Assembly (NCBI GenBank): GCA_028023455.1 | Contig: JAQFVV010012435.1 | Coordinates: 248,001-312,000 of the forward strand | DNA: 64,000 nt | Reading direction: 5' to 3' | From: Epiperipatus broadwayi | Taxonomy: Eukaryota > Onychophora > Udeonychophora > Euonychophora > Peripatidae | Shown here: positions 55,479 to 64,000 of the stretch, one piece after another | How positions within the stretch are numbered: the stretch's first letter is position 1 | Layout: each line of letters opens with the position of its first letter | Program-made: the position numbers and the translations under genes | Notes under the pieces: model-generated | The model's database searches: none | What the model was told of the DNA's origin: nothing | What the model saw: only the letters and a program-made list of their open reading frames with translations

Positions 55479-56296
55479 TTATAATCAATACTATCCCATA
55501 ATATAAATGTATTATAAATGTATGGATAACTCTGCATTTAATCCTTTAAATCATTTTGCTAGTATTTAACTATGGTTAATTCAAATTATATATAATACTG
55601 GCAATAAAATGTAAATCATTGTTATTATATAAATAATTCTTATTATCCAACATTTTTCTTTAACTCTATTGCATTTAAGTAAAAGATCCCGGCAGTGTCA
55701 GATATTTCAAATATAAACAAGGCAAAACTCTCCATACAGTAGTGCCACCCTGTGCCAACCAGAGAAATCAATGGATGTCAGAAGGCTTGTGCATAAAATC
55801 CCTATCTAATGCCTACTCATCCAATATCTCCATACTAGTTTCTGGCTTGAGGCCTTCATTAGTGAGGAGCTTTGAATCTGAGAGCACTGCACCTAGATCT
55901 TAGGATCTAATGCTACCCTCCAGCAACCACCTTTTATCTCAACTATAAAACTATGAAAATGAAATTGAAAACACAAAAATATTTTCAATCTACTGTATGG
56001 AGAGTTTTGCCTTGTTTATAAACAGTTATGTGCTAGTATAAGAGATGGTGATCATGGATATTTCAAATATCAGCATAAATTTTCGAAAGTACTAATTCAT
56101 AACACTTTAACTCATATCTAAATACTATAATTCACTTTCAAAAAGATATAGTTGATGAACTGAATTTTGCAATATGAATGTATATTCATACACACATTCA
56201 TGTATTAACGTTAAATAAATTTAATTTTAATAATTAAGAAATTTATCTAATTTAATTCTAATTTTAACTAATTTTTAATGTGAATATTTAGAATAC
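55479..56296 (+). repeat. Inverted segmental repeat, copy with insertion
   Basis: Apart from the family A insertion at 55715-56056, this segment is an inverted copy of 63548-64000. Matching blocks include GATCCCGGCAGTxTCAGATA, TAACTATGGTTAATTCAAAT, CGAAAGTACTAATTCATAAC and TTCATGTATTAACGTTAAAT. There are scattered substitutions and small indels. The other copy runs off the window end, so the true length is unknown. It is probably a repeat family of its own. Confidence 0.85.
55715..56056 (+). mobile_element. Foldback family A, boundaries fixed by an empty site
   Basis: The inserted element of about 342 bp is flanked by the 14-bp repeat GATATTTCAAATAT (55701-55714 and 56057-56070). The related copy at 63776-63789 has this site once and no insert. 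The element begins AAACAAGGCAAAACTCTCC. It holds the core CACTGCACCTAGATCTTAGG and a long interior with ACCCTCCAGCAACCACC. It ends through the inverted AGAGTTTTGCCTTGTTTA and GAGATGGTGATCATG. There is no A tail and no coding capacity. The target itself (ATATTTCAAATAT) is nearly palindromic. Confidence 0.9.
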
Positions 56297-56940
56297 TAAA
56301 TATCTTATTGTTTCTTACATTATTTGTTTTTTATCATTCAATTTCTTTTTATTCAATATGCAAGAAATACCTTTAACATATTTAAGAGTATGTTAGCATT
56401 GGTTTTAAAGCATACTTTATGGCAATGTAATTTATATGAGCTAATATATAGTATAATTATATTTTTTAAGGTCTAATAATAATAATGGTGTTGGAAGTTT
56501 GACCAAACTCCATGTAGCTGAAAAGATGTCAGGCAGAATCAGTGCTTGATTTATGTTCTTTATTTTAAAATGTTTGTTATAGAAAAATGATTGAGGCTTC
56601 TGAAATGTCAGATTAAACAAAACTGATATCTTAGAAACCATAGATAAAAAGTATAACTGTAGTTATTTGTATATTAGGGAAAAGATTCTACTTAACATTA
56701 TTCATTAAATAAGTGATAGAAGAGATTTGACATCTAGTAATTGAAATTGTTATGTTTTGGTATGTTTGTAATGCTGGACAATTATTAAAGATCTCTAGTT
56801 TTTTCTTTCTTGTGACATAGATAACTTATTGATTCTATATTTGTAAGAAATATTTTTGGACTACAAAGACTTGGTAGGAAGTGCCTCAAGATTGATTTTA
56901 ATTAAAAAATCAAACATTGATGCTGTAAAATTAAACATTA
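56297..56940. other. AT-rich sequence, no gene recognised
   Basis: Short open frames without domains. No related repeat noticed. Confidence 0.35.
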
Positions 56941-56944
56941 CCCA

Positions 56945-57400
56945 AGGCAAAATTCTCCAAACAGTAGTTCTATCCAGTACAAGCCAGAATAATCAATAGA
57001 TTTAAGGTTTGTGAATAAAATTCATATTTACTGCCTACTCATCCAATATCCTTAGACTAGTTTTTAGCTTCAGGCTTTCAACAGTAAGGAGCCTTGGTTC
57101 TGAGAGCACTGCATCTAGATCTTAGGATCTTATGCAACCCTCTAGCAATCATCTTTTACCTTTTTAGTTAATTAAAAATCTATGAGTCCAAAATGAAAAC
57201 ATTTTCAATCCAATATCATTCTCTTGTATAGTCATATATATCTAAACCCAGTTAAGCATCTATATACATTTTTATGTACAAACCTTCTTGCATTCATTGA
57301 TTACTCTGACTTGCACTTGGTGGCACTATTGTATGAAGAGTTTTGCCTCTGCTTAAAAAGCTTGTGAAGGCTAGGAATGTTGATCATGGAATGTTTAGTG
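56945..57400 (+). mobile_element. Foldback family A, longest copy
   Basis: About 455 bp long, with the left arm CAAGGCAAAATTCTCCAAAC, the core CACTGCATCTAGATCTTAGG, an interior with ACCCTCTAGCAATCATC and AAAACATTTTCAATCCAATA, then the right arm TACAAACCTTCTTGCATTCA to GAAGAGTTTTGCCTC. GTTGATCATGGAATGTTTAG closes it. The interior matches that of the copy at 55715 and is longer. Shorter copies such as 27045 are therefore deletion derivatives. Confidence 0.8.
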
Positions 57401-58594
57401 GGTTAAAATTAAATATTGTTTCAAAATAAATGCATATAAAAGCATTTCGATATCTTTTGTCATGATTAATTTTTTCCTCTCAATCAGGTTTAATTTGCGA
57501 TATAATTTCCCATTGAATAAATCTCCCACAGAATTTTAAAATATATTTTGGCCATAATAAAAGAAATATAACAAAAAGGTTATTGTACAATATATTTAAA
57601 TATAATATGATGAGCCAGTCTTGTTATGTAGCTTCTGACTCTGGGTGTGTAAATTTTCCAAGTGATTTTTTAATACTGTTATAAATCATTTTTGAATTAT
57701 GAAATATTTACAATATTGTTGGAAATTTTATATCTTGTGCAAGGTACTGTATATAATAAAAATTATAGTCATAGATTTTTTTATTTTGATGAATTGCTTC
57801 ATCTGATTTGGGAATAATTAATGGCAAATAAGTATGAAAGGCAGAGATCATAACATGACTTTGGAGCTAAAGGAGACAGTTTCATAAAGAGAGATCCTAG
57901 GAGTATTTTTTATTTATGGTCTTTTTCATATATCACACACTTTATCTAGCAATGAGTTTTTTTATGCTTCACAATGCCTGAAATAGAAGTTCTTTTGCAA
58001 TAATTATCTCTGTTGTAATAAATTCAGAAAAAATAACCAATATGTTTGAACATAGGCAGAGCTGGAAACAGTGTATGTCTAATGCAAGCCCTTTCAGATT
58101 TCATATAACTTTTTGACATAATACTTTTCTGTTATTATATTTTGCCTTATATAAAAATGAAAAATAAAACCTAAATTAGTTATCATCTCCATATACCAAC
58201 TAGTCTTAACTTATATGGTCATCAGCATGAAAGCATTCAGTCAGAGGATTCCAGAAAAATTGCGGTTATTGTATTTTTTAAAAATTGCATTTCTATAGCC
58301 ATCTATTAAAATATTTCACTATTTTTTTTTTAATTTGTAAGTTTACATTTTTTTAATATACTGATATCTTAATTTCAACCAATCAAAAGAGGTTAGCATA
58401 ATCGAATGGAGTTTTAGCATTTTTTTCTCTTTGATTGGCTTCTCTTGTTATGAATGTCCATAGTTATTAGTGGAGTTATTTTGAGAATGTTTTCAGAGTA
58501 ACTAAAAATGTTACTTTTTTTCATGCAAAGTTTATTAAGATTCAGAAATATTACCAAACTCACACTTTTCTTTATTTTGCTGCAATATTGTATA
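57401..58594. other. AT-rich sequence, no gene recognised
   Basis: No repeat family or coding signal was recognised. A-rich and T-rich tracts are frequent, for example near 58321-58332. Confidence 0.35.
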
Positions 58595-58677
58595 TAAATA
58601 CAATTTATCCAAACCACTTCAAACACTTTTTAGCAAAACTAAAATGTGTTCGAAGCGGTTTGGATAAATTGTATTTA
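58595..58677. repeat. Compact hairpin with 36-bp arms
   Basis: TAAATACAATTTATCCAAAC then CACTTCAAACACTTTT pairs with AAAATGTGTTCGAAGCGGTT then TGGATAAATTGTATTTA across about 10 bp. Only about three mismatches are present. It could be a very short foldback MITE or an end-to-end pair of transposon termini. Confidence 0.8.
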
Positions 58678-59185
58678 TTAAGATTCACGAGTATTTTTGC
58701 ATAATAACTTTGTAATAATTATATACATTATTACAGTGTTATTTTGTCCACACACATATATATGTAATATTACTTATTATTTAAGTAATACTTTGAGTGC
58801 AATTTGAAATTTATAATTGCAGTTTGTAATGTTATAATTATTAGTCTATATTCAGAATAAGTTATAATTACCTATTAAATGGGTTTATTTAAACTTCTTT
58901 GTATCAATAATTTCAATTTCTGTGGTCAAGTTTCCATCTTTAGTGTCTATATAAGTATATTGGGCTATGAATAAAGGTGGAATTCCACCTTTATTGTTAA
59001 AAGGAGGTTGTCTTGACAACAGTTTGAAATTCTTGATTGTTATTGATATTGGGATTGTCTAAGTGTTGACTGGTTTGTAATGATATAATATTAAATAGAA
59101 GCACATATACTTTAATTGTATTTAATATCGCGTATTCAGCCTGTATTCTGCCCATTTCTCTTCTGTGTATTTGAATGGACATATT
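58678..59185. other. AT-rich sequence, no gene recognised
   Basis: A small palindrome, AAAGGTGGAATTCCACCTTT, is centred near 58982. Otherwise nothing recognised. Confidence 0.4.
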
Positions 59186-59570
59186 AAGGTCTTTACATGT
59201 GAAGGATCAGATTGACTCAAGTTCAGCATGAACATGACAATAATATTGGCATCAACAAGGGATTTGGGCATATCAACACATTTTCAATGGTATGAATGGC
59301 TGAAGAGTTGGAGGGTAGAGTATATTGAAGCTTGTTCATTAAAGTTTAAAGATTTGCTATCTTAATATAAACTGAGCACTGATTATATGTATTGGTGAAA
59401 AATGATGATTTGGACCAACTGATGAGTGCTGGTTCAGCATGAATTTTGTATATAGATCATTTATCTTTTTCACATCTATGTGGTCATGTGTATCAATTAT
59501 TTTAGATAGAATGAAATGACTGAAGAGAGATTGAAAGTCTGAGTTCAAATCCCTTTTAAATATATATGAA
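59186..59570 (-). mobile_element. Family B repeat, diverged copy
   Basis: On the minus strand, landmarks are GACTTTCAATCTCTCTTCAG, TTCATGCTGAACCAGCACTC, TTGGTCCAAATCATC, ATATTAAGATAGCAAATC and CAACTCTTCAGCCATTCA. They follow in family order. The far end (TGAACTTGAGTCAATCTGAT) matches the GTTGACxTAxGGTCAATCTGAC block. It is most similar to the copy at 16390. Confidence 0.7.
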
Positions 59571-59880
59571 TTATAAATAGAAGGTAATAACTGCTAGCCT
59601 AATTTAATAAAAAAAGTCATAACTGACTGCTTACCCAATCTTATGACAGTTAGAGCTAATATATCATTGCAGATACAGTATTAGGATAATTTAAGATATT
59701 TTTAAAAAATTAAAAATCAATTTTAATATTTTAAAGCAGAATTTGATAGATTCATAAAAGAGAAATATTTTTTAAATTGCATTTTAAAAATAAATTTTAA
59801 TTAACAAAAAATTTGTGCAGTTTATAAGAGTTATTTTGTTCTGCCATCCTGTCATTGATATAAGTTTCTATTGTTGTTAT

Positions 59881-60002
59881 TAATATTTACTGAGGCTATA
59901 ACCTTGATAATATGCATATAAAATGCGATAGTAGGAACCTCTACAGGTGTTTTAACCACAAGCTTACGCATATTATCGAGGTTATAGCCTCAGTAAATAT
60001 TA
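59881..60002. repeat. Hairpin with 35-bp arms
   Basis: TAATATTTACTGAGGCTATA then ACCTTGATAATATGC at the left is complementary to GCATATTATCGAGGTTATAG then CCTCAGTAAATATTA at the right. There is one mismatch, and the loop is 52 bp and less AT-rich. No coding. It is a candidate MITE or a structured RNA gene. Confidence 0.8.
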
Positions 60003-60239
60003 CTTACATAATCAATGTGCGTTTAATAAATTTATAATTGCAACTTTAAATTATTGTTGTTATTGCAATCTCATTTTTTCAATATTTGCAAAGTTCAAAA
60101 GTGAATTTTTAGATTTTTTTATTTACAAATGTATATTACTATCAAATTAAGTTAAATTTATTGAATTCTGATATAGAATAATAGTTTGATACCAGAATCA
60201 AAAGTTGACAGCTTACAAAATGTCTTTGGAGTGAGAATG

Positions 60240-61060
60240 ATTAAACTAGGTAATGTACAGGAGATGTAAAAACAAAATGAAAATGTTTGGTAGATTGCAA
60301 TTTATGGATAACAAGAGAATAGTCAAAATAGTATTTAATTGAGTTGTGAGTAAAGGACAGGCAATAAGATGCATGAAAAAGGTTGCATGGTATGCAGAAG
60401 ATTTGAATAAAGCCTTTAGGTCAGTATATTTGCACAAAAGGTGGGATAATTGTGTTAGGAGGATTGTTGAGTGTTATAGTGACAAAGAATGGAATAGAAG
60501 AATAGATTCATTAATAAAAAAGGGATCTGGAGAGATGAAGAACTAGTATGGAGTAAAAAGTGTTTAAATTAAATAGAAGTAAACAGAATATTGGGTGTGA
60601 GTTAATTTATGATAATAGCAAGGAAAGTAATTTTCTGTTTAAGGCTTAAACAGGATTGTTAGCAACAAGGAAATATACACATAAATGGAGAAGTGTGAGT
60701 GATTTAAACTGCAAGTTATGTAAGGAAGGCACAAAAAATATTAGGTATCTTCTAATTGCAAGCAGAAAGGTACAAGTAATGAAGTTGTGGAAGAATAAAT
60801 AAAAACAAAGTGATTATACAGAAAGTGGATTTATAGTTTTTATGCTAGGCTCGAAAAAAGATAAAGGGGATCTAGATATAAACGCCAAAGAGTGAACAAA
60901 GATGATGTTGTGAAAATGGGATGGAGCAGGATAGAGAAGAATAAGGGGAAAACTTAGGGTGGGAATCGAAAAGGAAAGTAAGGTGGCTACAGGTTTCTCT
61001 GGGCATAGTTACTGAAAGATTCCTGACTTTAATAAAGGAGTAGCCATATCACATCACACA
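60240..61060 (+). pseudogene. LINE 3' remnant, CR1/Jockey-like
   Basis: The plus strand reads KMFGRLQFMDNKRIVKIVFN, then an open piece with SKGQAIRCMKKVAWYAEDL and NKAFRSVYLHKRWDNCVRR. After frameshifts come YRLKTGLLATRKYTHKWRSV-like residues and SDLNCKLCKEGTKNIRYLL. The last block (C-x2-C..R.LL) resembles the zinc-like cluster after the RT in CR1/Jockey-type LINEs. A 3' part with TAATAAAGGAGTAGCCATAT follows. The RT itself is missing. The clade call is tentative. Confidence 0.5.
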
Positions 61061-61650
61061 AGGGTTAAATCTAATTAATTAATTACCTTACTTTTAAGAA
61101 AAACAAATTAAATTGAAGAAAATTTGATAAGCAAAAACAATCTTTATTTAAATAATAATTAAAAAAAACTTATTTAAAAGAACGTTTTTAGAATTAAATT
61201 AAAACTTTTCTATTAATTAATGTTGGACATTTAAACATTTTTTTGAGTAAATTAATGTTGGAAATTCTACTTTCACAAACATTCAAATATGCACAAATAA
61301 CTTATTGTGTCTGTGGGTATAGATGCGTAAATATATAATAAATTGGGTCTTACATTTTATTATTAAGTTGAATTAAAATTATATTTATGACCAATAAGCT
61401 ATGCTCTAGATCTTTTTCTGTCTAGCCAACTTTATACTACTCCTTACCTTTTTCTCTACCTAATTTTCTAATTTTGGCAACCGATTAAAACTGTAGATCA
61501 TGTATTCATTTCAATATATATATATATATTATTTATTATATGGTCAGCATATTATATGACATTCGAACATTAACTTAAATAGTTTCAACAATAATTGACT
61601 AAACAGATTTTTCTCCCCTTGAGAATTAATTAAACACTTTTAGCTTTCTA
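61061..61650. other. AT-rich sequence, no gene recognised
   Basis: Nothing recognised except a (TA)n tract near 61515-61530. Confidence 0.35.
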
Positions 61651-61654
61651 TAGC

Positions 61655-61771
61655 CTTGTGTGGTCTAGTGCAGTGATAGGTTTCAGAGTCTGGAGCACAA
61701 AATCTTCTCTATCTCTGGCCCTTCGGTTATTCAAGCTTTTTATAATCTGTCAAGAAGTAAAGCCATGTGAT
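61655..61771 (+). mobile_element. tRNA-derived SINE leading into a microsatellite
   Basis: The head GTGTGGTCTAGTGCAGTGAT then AGGTTTCAGAGTCTGGAG, the body TTATTCAAGC and the ending AGAAGTAAAGCCATGTGATT match the family at 7340 and 10060. The ending runs straight into the trinucleotide array that starts at 61769. Confidence 0.6.
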
Positions 61772-61985
61772 TATTATTATTATCATCATCATCATTATGA
61801 TTATTATTATTATTCTTATCATTACTATTATTATTATCATTCTCATTGCCATCATCATCATCATTATTAACATTCTTATTATCATCATTATTATTTTCAT
61901 TATCATCATCATCATCATTATTATTATTATTATTATCATTCTCATTATCATCATCATTGTCATTATTATTGTTATTATTATTTAG
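61769..61985. repeat. Imperfect (ATT/ATC)n microsatellite
   Basis: About 215 bp of trinucleotides, mixing ATT, ATC and occasional ATG or CTT, with blocks such as (ATC)4. All long open frames here are a by-product of the period-three repeat. It begins directly at the SINE end. Confidence 0.9.
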
Positions 61986-62317
61986 CTTTCAAATTTGCCA
62001 ATTACTCTACTGGGCTAAGCTGATTAGAATAAATATATACATGTACACACATTTAAATTTATGTAGAGCCTTACTGCTTAATAATTCTGAATATTTTTAA
62101 TAAACGTTTTAATAACAATAAAGCAACTCTCTACTCGAATTCCATCTATAAAAAGCTTGAGTAAACACTAATAACTTGATGGTGGTGCATTTAAATCCCA
62201 TCTCCACGCATTACCATCTAACAATCCCTGATTATTTAAGTTTACTAGAAAGGACAGTAGTGTAAAAAGATGCAGTTCTTCTGTTGCGTATTGGTATATT
62301 GTATAAACTGGAAGATC
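61986..62317. other. AT-rich sequence, no gene recognised
   Basis: Nothing recognised between the microsatellite and the next family A element. Confidence 0.35.
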
Positions 62318-62560
62318 AGAGAGACAAAACTCTCCATATAACAGTGTCACTCAATGCAAATCAGAGTAATCAATGGATGCAGAAAGGTTTGTGCATAAAA
62401 TCCCTATTAGTGCCTACTCAAATCTTCCTGCATCCATATTGATTACTCTGGCTTGCACTCAGTGGTGCTACTATATTGGAGAATTTTGCCTCTGTGAAAA
62501 ACATCTTGTGTAAGCATAAAGAATGGTGATCATGTGTTGTTTGATGGTTTAAATTGGAAG
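62318..62560. mobile_element. Foldback family A, core-deleted hairpin
   Basis: The left arm GACAAAACTCTCCATATAAC to AGTGCCTACTCA meets the right arm AAATCTTCCTGCATCCA to GAGAATTTTGCCTCTG without the family core. It is similar in design to the copy at 27045. The right outer flank GTAAGCATAAAGAATGGTGA then TCATGTGTTGTTTGATGG is well preserved. Confidence 0.8.
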
Positions 62561-63289
62561 ATCAAGTGATTTGTTATTATCAATTTTTAATGAGGTATTC
62601 AAATCATATAATAATTAATGATTTTCAGTGATTCTCAAGTAAATAAAATGAGTACCTTCAAATCAAGCTTTCACTTAGGAGTGAACCTTGTTCATAGAAA
62701 ACAAGAGTAAAACAAACACTACTTGTTTACCACGAAAAAAAAACCCTCAAAAAATGGAATCTAATATTCTACCAATTTTTTAATGATATAGATGCACATA
62801 AAAGAAATATCTGCCTCTGTATATAATAATTCTTGTTTTTATTTTTATTTGATACAAAATATACTTTAATTTTCTTTACTTATCCTTTGCTAAGTTTTTA
62901 AAATCCATGTAACCAAACAAGCAAAAAATAATTTTGTATATATAAAGCAAAAAAAAAAAATTTAAATAAATGAAATATATAAATAAACAAACAAGCATAA
63001 AATTACTTAGTCAAAATAGATCACATGACCTTATTCTCTTAAGCTTGTAAGTTATAAACAATGAGGATTGCCAATTCCTCAACAAGCTTTGTGATAAATG
63101 CTTAGCCAGAGCCAGCACTTAAAATATCTTTGTCAGGAACCCCCCCCCCCCAAACCCCTGACCATGGTTTTGTGCTTTGGAACTCCTCAGAGAGGTGACA
63201 GGGTAGGTTTAGACACAAGATCTAAAAATACCAGCCCAAAGCCAAGCACTTATCTAAAAGTTATCTATTGAGTGGAAAATCTGAAATTT
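62561..63289. other. AT-rich sequence with a C10 run
   Basis: A run of 10 C lies at about 63140-63149, with more GC-rich sequence around 63080-63260 (GAGCCAGCACTT, GAGAGGTGACAGGGTAGG). No gene or known repeat was recognised. Confidence 0.35.
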
Positions 63290-63545
63290 TCAGACACCTA
63301 CATGTCTTCAAACCCAAATAGCTATATGGGTAATCTGGACCAACTGATGATTGCTGGTTTAGCATGAAATATATATATTGGTGATTATTAATCTTTTCAA
63401 CATATTTGTGTTTAAGTGTATCAGTGTTATGAGATAGAGTGGAGAGTGGTGGATGGTGCGAAAGTCTGTGCTCATATACCCTATATATTACATATATAGA
63501 CACAGGTATATAATAAGCCTGTGTTTCAGTTATTAATAAGATAAT
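63290..63545 (-). mobile_element. Family B repeat, terminal part
   Basis: On the minus strand it starts TTAATAACTGAAACACAGGC, the same first bases as the copy at 28805, and runs through TATATAGGGTATATGAGC, AGACTTTCGCACC and ACTCTCCACTCTATCTCATA to TTGGTCCAGATTACC. It is one of the closest matches to 28805-29040. It stops where the copy of the inverted segmental repeat begins. Confidence 0.8.
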
Positions 63546-63547
63546 TG

Positions 63548-64000
63548 GTATTCTAAATATTCACATTAAAAATTAGTTAAAATTAGAATTAAATTAGATA
63601 AATTTCTTAATTATTAAAATTAAATTTATTTGACATTAATACATGAATAGGTGTGTATGAATATACATTCATATTGCAAAATTCAATTCATGAAGTATAT
63701 TCTTTTGGAAGTGAATTATATTATTTAGATGTGAATTAAAGTGTTATGAATTAGTACTTTTGAAAATTTATGTTGATATTTGAAATATCTGAAACTGCCG
63801 GGATCTTTTACTTTAATGCAATAGAGTTAAAGAAAAATGTTGGATAATAAGAATTTTTTATATAATTATAATGATTTACATTTTATTGCCAGTATTATAT
63901 ACAATTTGAATTAACCATAGTTAAATACTAGCAAAATGATTTAAAGAATTAAATGCAGAGATGTCCATACATTTATATTATGGGATAGTATTGATTATAA
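63548..64000 (-). repeat. Inverted segmental repeat, copy with empty site
   Basis: This is the inverted counterpart of 55479-56296 without the family A insertion. It keeps the single target ATATTTGAAATATC at 63776-63789. It continues beyond the window. Confidence 0.85.

Noticed and set aside
61727-61985. Long open frames rich in Ile or Met across the trinucleotide array
   Set aside because: Open only because a period-three ATT/ATC repeat has no stop codons in several frames; no gene-like sequence.

Overview
The window looks like non-genic DNA from an AT-rich animal genome. There are no operons, Shine-Dalgarno sites, long intact ORFs or CRISPR arrays. Almost everything recognisable is transposon-derived: several clades of non-LTR retrotransposon, a Penelope-like element (PLE), tRNA-derived SINEs, a hAT DNA transposon remnant, foldback elements and microsatellites. 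The RTE-type and GIY-YIG PLE proteins are common in invertebrates such as molluscs, cnidarians and flatworms, but I cannot name the phylum from the sequence. I recognise no host gene, exon, rRNA or functional tRNA.

Layout. 0.6-3.6 kb: a decayed, nearly full-length RTE LINE (minus strand) with two later insertions. 4.6-10.3 kb: tRNA-SINEs, a foldback element, an RTE endonuclease fragment, and a hAT derivative (8445-8938) with an exact 8-bp target-site duplication. 10.7-16.7 kb: old interspersed repeats and a local duplication. 19.2-21.0 kb: a head-to-head inverted pair of PLE 3' ends. Each arm carries part of the GIY-YIG endonuclease, a tRNA-like segment and a hammerhead-like motif, and the right arm is split by an RTE insertion. 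22-34 kb: foldback family A, repeat family B and further RTE fragments. 34.4-41.2 kb: an old repeat resembling 11.5-13.9 kb, then a 2.3-kb composite palindromic element (37387-39694) bounded by inverted ends and an 8-bp duplication, then further palindromes. 46.5-48.4 kb: the best-preserved RTE copy, whose 5' part is inverted relative to its 3' end and which is flanked by an 11-bp duplication (a twin-priming structure). 49.7-54.1 kb: a second LINE, probably L1/Tx1-like, with a zinc-knuckle ORF1 and an endonuclease-RT ORF2, all frameshifted. 55.5-64 kb: an inverted duplication in which one copy has a family A insertion and the other is the empty site, plus hairpins, a third LINE 3' remnant and a trinucleotide microsatellite.

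No autonomous element is intact. The RTE family is represented by about ten pieces of very different age, so it was active over a long time. The short tRNA-SINE copies carry A/T tails, and one has a long target-site duplication, consistent with LINE-driven mobilisation. The features most worth a second look are the PLE palindrome with its tRNA-like and hammerhead-like modules, the composite element at 37.4-39.7 kb, and foldback family A, whose boundaries are fixed by an empty site inside this window.
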